A DNA stretch of 64,000 nucleotides from Chryseobacterium rhizoplanae. GTDB lineage: Bacteria; Bacteroidota; Bacteroidia; Flavobacteriales; Weeksellaceae. This document shows positions 26,281 through 32,864 of this stretch, in pieces (within the stretch, counting starts at the first letter, position 1; every line of letters starts with the position of its first letter). Location: assembly GCF_900182655.1 (NCBI RefSeq), contig NZ_FXTC01000002.1, positions 496,001-560,000 on the forward strand, given 5' to 3'. The translations under genes were made by a program, and so were the position numbers. The notes beneath the pieces were generated by a model, which saw only the letters and a list, made by a program, of their open reading frames with translations, ran no database searches and had not been told where the DNA came from.

Positions 26281-27483
26281 ATGAAACAGATCATTATTAT
26301 CGGAGGCGGTGCTGCAGGCTTTTTCTGCGCATCCAATCTTGACGAAAAGAAATATACAATTACAATTTTAGAACAGAATTCGGATGTCCTTCAGAAAGTT
26401 AAAATTTCCGGAGGCGGACGTTGCAATGTTACTCATGCATGTTTTGATCCGAGAGAACTTGTTCAATTTTATCCTCGTGGAAACAAGGAACTGCTGAGTG
26501 TTTTCAGCAAATTTCAACCCGGGGACACCATGGAATGGTTTGACCAGCGTAATGTTCCGTTGAAAATTGAAAATGACAACAGAACTTTCCCTGAAAGCAA
26601 CTCTTCTCAGACGATCATCAATACTTTTCTGAATGAAGCGCAAAAGAAAAAGGTCTCTGTAAAAACAAAATGTACGGTAAAAGAGATTGAAAAGCAGGAT
26701 GAAAAATATCTCGTAAAAACCAATTCAGGGGATTTTGAAGCAGATTATATCGTATATACCACCGGAAGCTCTCCAAAATCTTTAAAAATGGTTGAAAATC
26801 TGGGACATAAGATTATAGACCTTGTCCCTTCCCTTTTTACTTTTAATATTAAAGATGAATTGCTGAAAGACCTTCCGGGAACAAGCTTTGAAAATGCAGG
26901 AATTTCTATTCCTACACTCAAAACCGAAGAAAGCGGACCTTTACTTATTACACATTGGGGACTTTCCGGGCCTGCTGTTCTGAAAATTTCCGCATGGGAA
27001 GCCATAAGTCTGGCAAAACTTAAATATAACTTTGAAATTGAGGTTAATTTTATTTCGATAGAAATGGATGAGGCTGAGGAAATCTTTCATCATTTTAAAC
27101 AAAGTAATCCTAAGAAAACTATCGGACAGTCTAAGATCTTTGATATTACCAATAGGTTCTGGCAGAAAATTTTAGACATTTCAAAAGTTGACCTCAACAA
27201 ACAGGTGGCTAATATTTCCGGAAAAGAAATGCAGAAAATATTAGAAAATCTCTGCAAAAAGAAGTTCCAGGTGACCGGAAAATCAACTTTTAAAGATGAA
27301 TTTGTGACAGCCGGAGGTGTTGATTTAAAGGAAATTAACTTTAAAAACATGTCTTCAAAACTGCTACCTAATTTCTATATTGCCGGAGAGGTTTTGAATA
27401 TAGATGCTGTGACAGGCGGGTTCAATTTCCAGGCATGCTGGAGTGAGGGATGGCTGATTGCACAGGATCTCAACAACTTATAA
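26281..27483 (+). CDS. FAD-dependent oxidoreductase, HI0933/YhiN family
   Basis: 400 residues. The N-terminal dinucleotide motif is IIGGGAAGFFCA, followed by KVKISGGGRCNVTHA, the hallmark of the HI0933 family. LITHWGLSGPAVLKIS and the closing NIDAVTGGFNFQACWSEG complete the family pattern. The reaction is not well established for the family, although some annotations call it an aminoacetone oxidase. Confidence 0.9.
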   Translation: MKQIIIIGGGAAGFFCASNLDEKKYTITILEQNSDVLQKVKISGGGRCNVTHACFDPRELVQFYPRGNKELLSVFSKFQPGDTMEWFDQRNVPLKIENDNRTFPESNSSQTIINTFLNEAQKKKVSVKTKCTVKEIEKQDEKYLVKTNSGDFEADYIVYTTGSSPKSLKMVENLGHKIIDLVPSLFTFNIKDELLKDLPGTSFENAGISIPTLKTEESGPLLITHWGLSGPAVLKISAWEAISLAKLKYNFEIEVNFISIEMDEAEEIFHHFKQSNPKKTIGQSKIFDITNRFWQKILDISKVDLNKQVANISGKEMQKILENLCKKKFQVTGKSTFKDEFVTAGGVDLKEINFKNMSSKLLPNFYIAGEVLNIDAVTGGFNFQACWSEGWLIAQDLNNL

Positions 27484-27514
27484 AAAAATATTACTTTTAC
27501 TAAAAACTAAATAC

Positions 27515-28816
27515 ATGAAAAAAAAATTCGGTTTCTTTCTTCTACTCTTGTTCTGTTTAGGATACAGCCAGGAAAAAACAATTGTCTCTGACTGGACTTC
27601 ACTTACACAGGCTGTCAATATAGAGAATAAGCCCAACTGGAACTTCCGTATAACGGCAAAAATCAGAAAAGATAATGAGGATAATGGTTCCAATTGTGGG
27701 TTATGGTGCAGAATAGATAATAAAGATGAGTCTATCAGTTTCTTTGAAAATCAATATTATGGAATCCAAGTAACCCATGAATGGAAAACCTACGAAATAA
27801 AAGGAACCATCAATCCATCTGCGAAGACCATGAATATCGGAGCTTTTGCACAAAGCAACGGGGATTTTTATTTTGACGATTTTAAGTTGGAAATCAATGA
27901 TGGAAAGTCAAAAAAATGGACTGAAATTCCGCTGGAAAACTCGGGTTTTGAAAAAGACATTGCATCTTCAAATGGTTGGTTTGAAGGAATCCGTTCTCAG
28001 AAATTAAAGCACGTAAAACATTTTACAATTGAAACTTCAGATTACAAACCATTCAGTGGCAGCAAATCTTTGTTGATCAAAGGTCGTGGTATTATCGGAG
28101 CAATGCCGGAAGGAAAATTTATGGATGTTAATGGTATCAAATTATACTATGAAGTCTATGGAGAAGGTGAGCCGGTTCTTATGCTTCATGGCAATGGCCA
28201 ATCCATCAGTGCCTTTATGAACCAAAAAGATACTTTTGCTAAAAAATATAAAGTGATCATTGTCGATTGCCGTGAAAGGGGAAGATCTACGTATGATAAA
28301 ACGAAAGAACTTACTTTTGATATTCAGACAGAGGATCTTAAGCAGTTTTTAGAGAAGCTGAACATCAAAAAAACAAAAATTCTTGGCTGGAGTGACGGAG
28401 GAATTCTTGCGCTGTCTATGGCAATGAAATATCCGGAGATGGTAGACAAAATAGCATGTTCAGGAGCCAATATATTTCCGGAAGGAGTTAAAGATAATGA
28501 TTTAAAATCCATGAAAGAAATGCTCGTGAGCCTTACTAAAGAGAATAAAGACCATAAAAATGATATCTTTATTGATCTTCTCAATCTGGATTTGAAGTAT
28601 CCTCAATGGAAGTATGAAGATCTGAATAAAATTCAGTGCCCATCATTGATCATTGCCGGTGATAATGATCTTATAAAAACAGAACATACGGTAAAAATCG
28701 CAGAATCTATCCCAAAAGGACAATTAGCTATTATCCCAAATGCAAATCATTATGTTCCTGAAGAAAAACCGGAATTGTTCAATGAACTGGTCATCGATTT
28801 CTTTGAAAATAAATAA
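27515..28816 (+). CDS. Secreted alpha/beta hydrolase with N-terminal accessory domain
   Basis: 433 residues, started at the ATG opening a signal peptide (FFLLLLFCLGYSQ); an upstream ATG inside the previous gene was not used. Residues ~20-200 form a beta-rich, carbohydrate-binding-like region. The hydrolase domain follows: oxyanion region MLHGNGQS, nucleophile Ser293 in GWSDGG, acid in IIAGDNDLI and His in NANHYVPEE. It is probably an esterase or peptidase acting in the periplasm or outside. The substrate is unknown. Confidence 0.85.
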   Translation: MKKKFGFFLLLLFCLGYSQEKTIVSDWTSLTQAVNIENKPNWNFRITAKIRKDNEDNGSNCGLWCRIDNKDESISFFENQYYGIQVTHEWKTYEIKGTINPSAKTMNIGAFAQSNGDFYFDDFKLEINDGKSKKWTEIPLENSGFEKDIASSNGWFEGIRSQKLKHVKHFTIETSDYKPFSGSKSLLIKGRGIIGAMPEGKFMDVNGIKLYYEVYGEGEPVLMLHGNGQSISAFMNQKDTFAKKYKVIIVDCRERGRSTYDKTKELTFDIQTEDLKQFLEKLNIKKTKILGWSDGGILALSMAMKYPEMVDKIACSGANIFPEGVKDNDLKSMKEMLVSLTKENKDHKNDIFIDLLNLDLKYPQWKYEDLNKIQCPSLIIAGDNDLIKTEHTVKIAESIPKGQLAIIPNANHYVPEEKPELFNELVIDFFENK

Positions 28817-28834
28817 CCTGAATACCCTGTAATC

Positions 28835-29239
28835 ATGAAAAAAATAGTAACCTTCGCTTTGTGTCTTGGTTTTGGACTCACATTTTCACAAACCAACCAG
28901 CCAGAAACCACTTATAATCCAGACAATAATACAGAAAATACATTTACTACACCTGTTGAATATCCAGGAGGAATGACTGCCCTAAGGCAGGATATCAGTA
29001 AAATCTTTGATCTTTCCTGTATGGAGAAAGCATCTGGTACATCGAAATCATTAACATCTTTTGATGTTAATACTGACGGAAGCATAAGTTCTATTTCAAC
29101 AACAGGAAACAACCCTGCTCTGAATAAAGAAATGGATCGTGTGATGAATGCTTCAAAAAAAAGATGGAAACCCGCCACTAAAAATGGGCAATCCATTAAA
29201 TCAACATATAACGTTCCTATGACTTTTAAAAATTATTAA
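28835..29239 (+). CDS. Secreted TonB-C-terminal-like protein
   Basis: 134 residues with a signal peptide (FALCLGFGLTFSQ). The mature part has the start VEYPGGMTALRQDI and the end KKRWKPATKNGQSIKSTYNVPMTF, typical of TonB C-terminal domains, but no transmembrane anchor. It resembles the 16113 gene in layout. It probably acts in the periplasm; role unknown. Confidence 0.65.
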   Translation: MKKIVTFALCLGFGLTFSQTNQPETTYNPDNNTENTFTTPVEYPGGMTALRQDISKIFDLSCMEKASGTSKSLTSFDVNTDGSISSISTTGNNPALNKEMDRVMNASKKRWKPATKNGQSIKSTYNVPMTFKNY

Positions 29240-29240
29240 A

Positions 29241-29879
29241 ATGCTATCAGTCAAAAGAAGTACTGCAGTTTTCTTTAAAATCCTTTTAGTTCTTGGATTT
29301 GCATATTTCTTTTGGCTGATGTTAAAAATTACTTTAGAATATATTCCTTTTAATCCTGAAGTCAGTTTCTTGATGATTAAGCAGACGGAAGTGGTAGAAA
29401 GGCCGGAATATCTTATATTTTTCTATACTCACGTTTATACAAGTATCTTTGTTCTTCTTTCAGGGTTTCTGGCTATTCTCAGACGGAATTTTGGATTAAA
29501 AAACTTCCACCGGAATATGGGAAAAGTGTATATTTTCCTTATCCTGTTTCTTGCGGCGCCATCAGGAATTTATATGGGAATCTTTGCCAACGGAGGTATT
29601 TTATCAAAGATATCGTTTGTCATTTTAGGCTTTTTATGGTGGTTTTCAACGTTTAAAGCCTATCAGCTGGCGAGACACAAAAAGTTTAAAGAACACAAGC
29701 AATGGATGTGGCGCAGTTTTGCTTTTACACTGTCTGCAATTACCCTGAGAATGTGGAAAGTAATTATTGTATATTTATTTCATCCCAATCCTATGGATGT
29801 GTATCAGATCATTGCATGGCTGGGCTGGATCCCCAATATCCTTATTATTGAATATTTAATCACAAAAAAACATCTATGA
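29241..29879 (+). CDS. DUF2306-type membrane protein
   Basis: 212 residues with about six hydrophobic segments. FHRNMGKVYIFLILF and the KFKEHKQWMWRSFAFTLSA region, with conserved His and Arg, fit the DUF2306 family of small integral membrane proteins. It starts two bases after the previous gene. Function unknown. Confidence 0.75.
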   Translation: MLSVKRSTAVFFKILLVLGFAYFFWLMLKITLEYIPFNPEVSFLMIKQTEVVERPEYLIFFYTHVYTSIFVLLSGFLAILRRNFGLKNFHRNMGKVYIFLILFLAAPSGIYMGIFANGGILSKISFVILGFLWWFSTFKAYQLARHKKFKEHKQWMWRSFAFTLSAITLRMWKVIIVYLFHPNPMDVYQIIAWLGWIPNILIIEYLITKKHL

Positions 29880-30796
29880 AAATTGTAAATTACACATTGA
29901 TTTCTTTACTGGCAGTTTCTTTGGCAAGCTGTAAAAAAGAGGGAAAGATCAATGAATCGGGGAAAGATTCTCTGACCGCAAAGAAAGATTCTGTTGTTAT
30001 TCCTGAGGTTCACAAAGAATATTACGGAATTTATACCGGAGAATTTGCCGGAATGGAAAAGGTAGTTGACGAGACAGATGGCTCGGAATATGATGTTGAT
30101 AATTACAAAAGAATTTCTTTAAAGATCAACAGAATTACCAAGGACAGCGTTTACGGACAAAGTATTGTGAATGGCAATCAGCGCCCGTTCAGAGGAGTTT
30201 TCAATGAGACTTCAGCGTCTTTTATACTGGATGAGCCTGGCAATGATAAAACAGACGGGAGATTTGAAGTAAAACTAAAAGGAGACAGCCTGACCGGAAA
30301 GTGGAACGCCTTTGATAAAACAAGCGTTAAAGCACCTTCAAAAACACTTAAACTGACTAAAAAAGAGTTTGTTTATAATCCTAATTTTATGTTGAATAAA
30401 GATTCTGATCTTGTAGACTGGTCCAATCCTAAGGAGTTTACAGAAAAGTACACGGATGAAGAAACCGGAAAGACAGAAAGCTATAAAACATCTAAAAACC
30501 GTATCGCTTCAGAAGCAATTTTCAAACTGAATGCCTCTAAGCAGAAACTGACGGAAAAGGATCTTAAAAACTTAAGAAAACTTGATCTTGAGATCATCAA
30601 AAATTCCGTATTTGCAAGACATGGCTATTCTTTCAAAAAAGAAACCTACAGAAATTTCTTTGAACAAACAGACTGGTACATTCCTGTTTCCAGCAATGTA
30701 GACAATGATCTTTCTCCTATGGAAAAGGAAAATGTTGCTTTATTGAACCGCTTTACCAAGTATGCAGAGGATAAGTATGACAGTTTTGGGAGATAA
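29876..30796 (+). CDS. Lipoprotein with C-terminal YARHG domain
   Basis: 306 residues. The signal peptide ends in a lipobox (SLASC, Cys about residue 19). Around residues 40-150 a beta-rich domain is seen. Near the C-terminus, NSVFARHGYSFKKETYRNFFEQTDWY is the YARHG signature, an extracellular domain of unknown function. It overlaps the DUF2306 gene by four bases. Confidence 0.85.
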   Translation: MKIVNYTLISLLAVSLASCKKEGKINESGKDSLTAKKDSVVIPEVHKEYYGIYTGEFAGMEKVVDETDGSEYDVDNYKRISLKINRITKDSVYGQSIVNGNQRPFRGVFNETSASFILDEPGNDKTDGRFEVKLKGDSLTGKWNAFDKTSVKAPSKTLKLTKKEFVYNPNFMLNKDSDLVDWSNPKEFTEKYTDEETGKTESYKTSKNRIASEAIFKLNASKQKLTEKDLKNLRKLDLEIIKNSVFARHGYSFKKETYRNFFEQTDWYIPVSSNVDNDLSPMEKENVALLNRFTKYAEDKYDSFGR

Positions 30797-30820
30797 ACAG
30801 TAGGGATTAGGTTGCGGGTG

Positions 30821-31222
30821 TTAGGGATTAGGGGTTGAGGTTAAGGTTTCACTTTTTGTCATCTTTACGAAAAGATAAAGCAGCAGGCAGCCTACAGCAT
30901 AGCACAGGTTATCAATCCATGAAAAAGAATTTCCGATAACAATATACATCAGGCTTCCAGGACGGAAGCCTAGTTTTTCTGCAATATGGAAATACTGTGC
31001 AAATTCTATCAGAAAGGAAAAAATAAGAATCCCAAGAATCAGTTTCTCATTATTTATTTTTACAAAACTCTTTACGAAAGTATAAAGAAGCATCACCACA
31101 ATAACATCCCCCAGATAAGCTCTTACGAAGAAAATATGGCTCAGTTTGGTGGCAATCAATACTTCTACAAGAAAAATAAACAGGGTCAGAAGGAGATATT
31201 TCAGGCTGAATTGTAATTTCAT
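30821..31222 (-). CDS. DUF2809-type membrane protein
   Basis: 133 residues when started at 31222; an upstream in-frame ATG at 31258 would add a short polar extension. Four hydrophobic helices are seen, with the conserved AYLGDVIVVMLLY and FLIEFAQ motifs of the DUF2809 family. Function unknown. Confidence 0.75.
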   Translation of the reverse strand: MKLQFSLKYLLLTLFIFLVEVLIATKLSHIFFVRAYLGDVIVVMLLYTFVKSFVKINNEKLILGILIFSFLIEFAQYFHIAEKLGFRPGSLMYIVIGNSFSWIDNLCYAVGCLLLYLFVKMTKSETLTSTPNP

Positions 31223-31243
31223 TTCAAAAGGAATTAGGCATAA

Positions 31244-31272
31244 AAAATCGGTATTCAAGGAACACCGATTTT
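31244..31272 (-). terminator. Orphan terminator on the minus strand
   Basis: AAAATCGGTATT pairs with AACACCGATTTT with one mismatch, loop CAAGG. On the minus strand a T run follows. It belongs to the thioredoxin-family remnant just upstream, not to any intact gene. Confidence 0.65.
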
Positions 31273-31293
31273 ATTTTTATAGGAGCAAATATA

Positions 31294-31380
31294 TTATTTC
31301 TTTACTTTAATTGTACATCCGATAGCTACTGTTTTTGTCATTTTCACCGGTTCATCTTTTATCAGGGCATTTACGGCATC
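31294..31380 (-). pseudogene. Remnant of a thioredoxin/redoxin-family gene (last 28 codons)
   Basis: On the minus strand the last 28 codons before a TAA read DAVNALIKDEPVKMT followed by KTVAIGCTIKVKK. This resembles the C-terminus of thioredoxin-family (AhpC/TSA-like) proteins, with the conserved ALI/ALL-x-G/D and IGCTIK end. A stop codon (TAG at 31383-31381) stands just before it and no longer frame continues, so only the tail survives. It still has its terminator. Confidence 0.5.
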
Positions 31381-31529
31381 CTAAGAGCATAATATTCGTT
31401 TCTTTAAGCGATTTTAAGACTGCAAAAAGGATTCATTGTGGTATTTACATGGAGCTTAATCCTCTTTTTATTTTGTTACACAGATATGTTAATTTTTTCA
31501 CAATTAGTAGAATTATGCAAATTGTTTTT

Positions 31530-31537
31530 TATATTTG
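31530..31537 (+). promoter_or_regulatory. -7 box of the CC-terminal peptide array
   Basis: TATATTTG matches the consensus exactly, 24 bases before the first peptide start. Confidence 0.55.
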
Positions 31538-31561
31538 AATTGAATCAAAACTAAAATTACC

Positions 31562-31717
31562 ATGAAAAAATCAATCATTCAAAAGAGAAAATTGACAAAA
31601 AACGAATTGAAACAAATTAATGGAGGCAGCGGACCACTTTGTCCGGGAACCTGTTTTTGTAATATTGATGGTGAGATGACAATAGGCTCATGTACTCCTA
31701 AAGGACAATGCTGTTAA
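31562..31717 (+). CDS. GG-leader peptide A1, CC-terminal
   Basis: 51 residues. The leader KKSIIQKRKLTKNELKQINGG has the classic ELxxIxGG bacteriocin pattern, with GG at 21-22. The 29-residue core has Cys27, 31, 33, 44, 50 and 51 and ends GQCC. It is first of six tandem paralogues. It was not recognised by the usual length cut-off because of its size. Leader removal by a C39 peptidase is expected; no maturase is local. Confidence 0.78.
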   Translation: MKKSIIQKRKLTKNELKQINGGSGPLCPGTCFCNIDGEMTIGSCTPKGQCC

Positions 31718-31742
31718 TAAAATTCTAATACTCAATTAAATC

Positions 31743-31904
31743 ATGAAAAATTCAAACACTCAAAAGAGAAAGCTTTCCAAAAGCGAATTAAAAGAAATTA
31801 ACGGTGGAGCGCTTCCTCCAAGATGCCTTCGCGGGTTCTGTACACATCCTGACTCAGGAGAAATGGTTCCAGGTCTGGTGGGAAAAGATGGATTCTGCTG
31901 CTAA
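31743..31904 (+). CDS. GG-leader peptide A2, CC-terminal
   Basis: 53 residues; leader ends LKEINGG at 21-22. The core reads ALPPRCLRGFCTHPDSG and ends KDGFCC, with four cysteines (28, 33, 52, 53). It begins 25 bases after A1. The DG-aromatic-CC ending is shared with A4, A5 and A6 and, in the form NGFCC, with A3. Confidence 0.78.
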   Translation: MKNSNTQKRKLSKSELKEINGGALPPRCLRGFCTHPDSGEMVPGLVGKDGFCC

Positions 31905-31947
31905 TCAAAAAACTTCAAGAAAAATCAAATCAAAACTAAAAATTACC

Positions 31948-32103
31948 ATGAAAAAATCAAACATTCAAAAGAGAAAATTGACAAAAAACGAATTGAAAGA
32001 GATTAAAGGAAGCGGAAGATTATGCTTTGATGGATTCTGCCGCATGGGAGAATTTGAAGAATGGCAGCTTGGTGCTGGTGACAAAAATGGATTTTGCTGC
32101 TAA
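31948..32103 (+). CDS. GG-leader-type peptide A3 with altered GS site
   Basis: 51 residues. The start at 31948 was chosen because it restores the shared leader; a longer frame upstream overlaps A2. The leader ends LKEIKGSG, so Gly-Ser replaces the Gly-Gly cleavage site. The core has Cys26, 31, 50 and 51 and ends NGFCC. Cleavage may be less efficient or shifted. Confidence 0.75.
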   Translation: MKKSNIQKRKLTKNELKEIKGSGRLCFDGFCRMGEFEEWQLGAGDKNGFCC

Positions 32104-32132
32104 TCAATTAAAAATCTAATAATCAAATTACT

Positions 32133-32291
32133 ATGAAAAAATCAAATATTCAGAAAAGAAAGCTTACCAAAAACGAATTGAAAGAAATTAACGGAGGTAA
32201 CGGGCCTGTTGTATGCCCGGAAGGTCTTTGTGACAGGGGTGACGGCGAGTTTGTAATAGGACCGGTAGGAAGAGACGGATATTGCTGTTAA
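32133..32291 (+). CDS. GG-leader peptide A4, CC-terminal
   Basis: 52 residues; leader ends LKEINGG at 21-22. The core has VVCPEGLCDRGDG, Cys28 and Cys33, and ends RDGYCC with Cys51-Cys52. It is the last peptide before an internal terminator. Confidence 0.78.
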   Translation: MKKSNIQKRKLTKNELKEINGGNGPVVCPEGLCDRGDGEFVIGPVGRDGYCC

Positions 32292-32321
32292 TTTCAAAAA
32301 AAGCTCAGTTAGATAAATAAG

Positions 32322-32350
32322 GATTGAGGAAGCCCCTCAATCTTTTTTTT
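32322..32350 (+). terminator. Terminator inside the peptide array
   Basis: GATTGAGG and CCTCAATC form an 8-bp stem with a 5-base loop and T8. It divides the array into A1-A4 and A5-A6. Confidence 0.85.
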
Positions 32351-32450
32351 ATAAAATAGATTTCGTGAAAAAAAGTTAACAATTTGACTCACAATATTTT
32401 GCAAATATTAAAATAACTTGTAAATTAGCTTTTACCAAATTAAAATTATT

Positions 32451-32618
32451 ATGAAAAATTCAAAAAATCAAAAAAGAAAGCTTAGTAAAAATGAGCTTAA
32501 AGAAATCAGCGGAGGAGCTAACAGACCCATCTGCCCTAGAGTAATAAGCTGCACAGATCCTCACACCGGAGAAGAGCGCTCAGGAGTGCCTGGCATGCAG
32601 GATGGATTTTGCTGTTAA
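32451..32618 (+). CDS. GG-leader peptide A5, CC-terminal
   Basis: 55 residues; leader ends LKEISGG at 21-22. The core reads ANRPICPRVISCTDPHTG, with Cys28 and Cys34, and ends QDGFCC. It follows the internal terminator, so the AT-rich ~100 bases before it should hold a second promoter; only weak -7 candidates are seen. Confidence 0.78.
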   Translation: MKNSKNQKRKLSKNELKEISGGANRPICPRVISCTDPHTGEERSGVPGMQDGFCC

Positions 32619-32647
32619 CCAAGTTATACAAGATAAACTTGGAAAAT

Positions 32648-32806
32648 ATGAAAAATTCAAACCTCAACACAAGAAAACTCGCCAAAGCCGAGCTTAAAGA
32701 AATCAACGGAGGTATAGCAGCCTGCGCAGAAGGTTTATGCAAGCTAAGAGGAGTAAGCCACTTCCTTATTATCGGCCCAAGGGGTAAAGACGGCTATTGC
32801 TGCTAA
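32648..32806 (+). CDS. GG-leader peptide A6, CC-terminal
   Basis: 52 residues from the ATG at 32648, which restores the shared leader (RKLAKAELKEINGG, GG at 21-22). The core has ACAEGLCKL with Cys26 and Cys31 and ends KDGYCC. It begins 29 bases after A5 and is followed by the terminator shared with mutS. Confidence 0.78.
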   Translation: MKNSNLNTRKLAKAELKEINGGIAACAEGLCKLRGVSHFLIIGPRGKDGYCC

Positions 32807-32826
32807 TCAAGCTTTTTAACATTATT

Positions 32827-32864
32827 AAAAAAAATGATTGGATTAACCTCCAATCATTTTTTTT
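32827..32864. terminator. Bidirectional terminator between the peptide array and mutS
   Basis: A 16-bp A/T-flanked stem with core ATGATTGGA and TCCAATCAT and a 6-base loop. The last mutS codons (MIGG and stop) lie inside it. Confidence 0.85.

Larger units (their letters stand above)
31223..31561. other. Intergenic region with a gene remnant
   Basis: About 340 bases holding a minus-strand terminator at 31244-31272, a minus-strand remnant of a thioredoxin-family gene at 31294-31380, ~145 bases with nothing recognisable, and a promoter box for the peptide array at 31530-31537. Confidence 0.6.

Noticed and set aside
31804-31947. Longer N-terminus for array peptide A3
   Set aside because: It overlaps A2 in another frame; starting at 31948 restores the shared leader exactly.
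31562-32806. CRISPR-like array
   Set aside because: The regular spacing comes from tandem paralogous genes; the repeats are the coding leaders, not short direct repeats with spacers.
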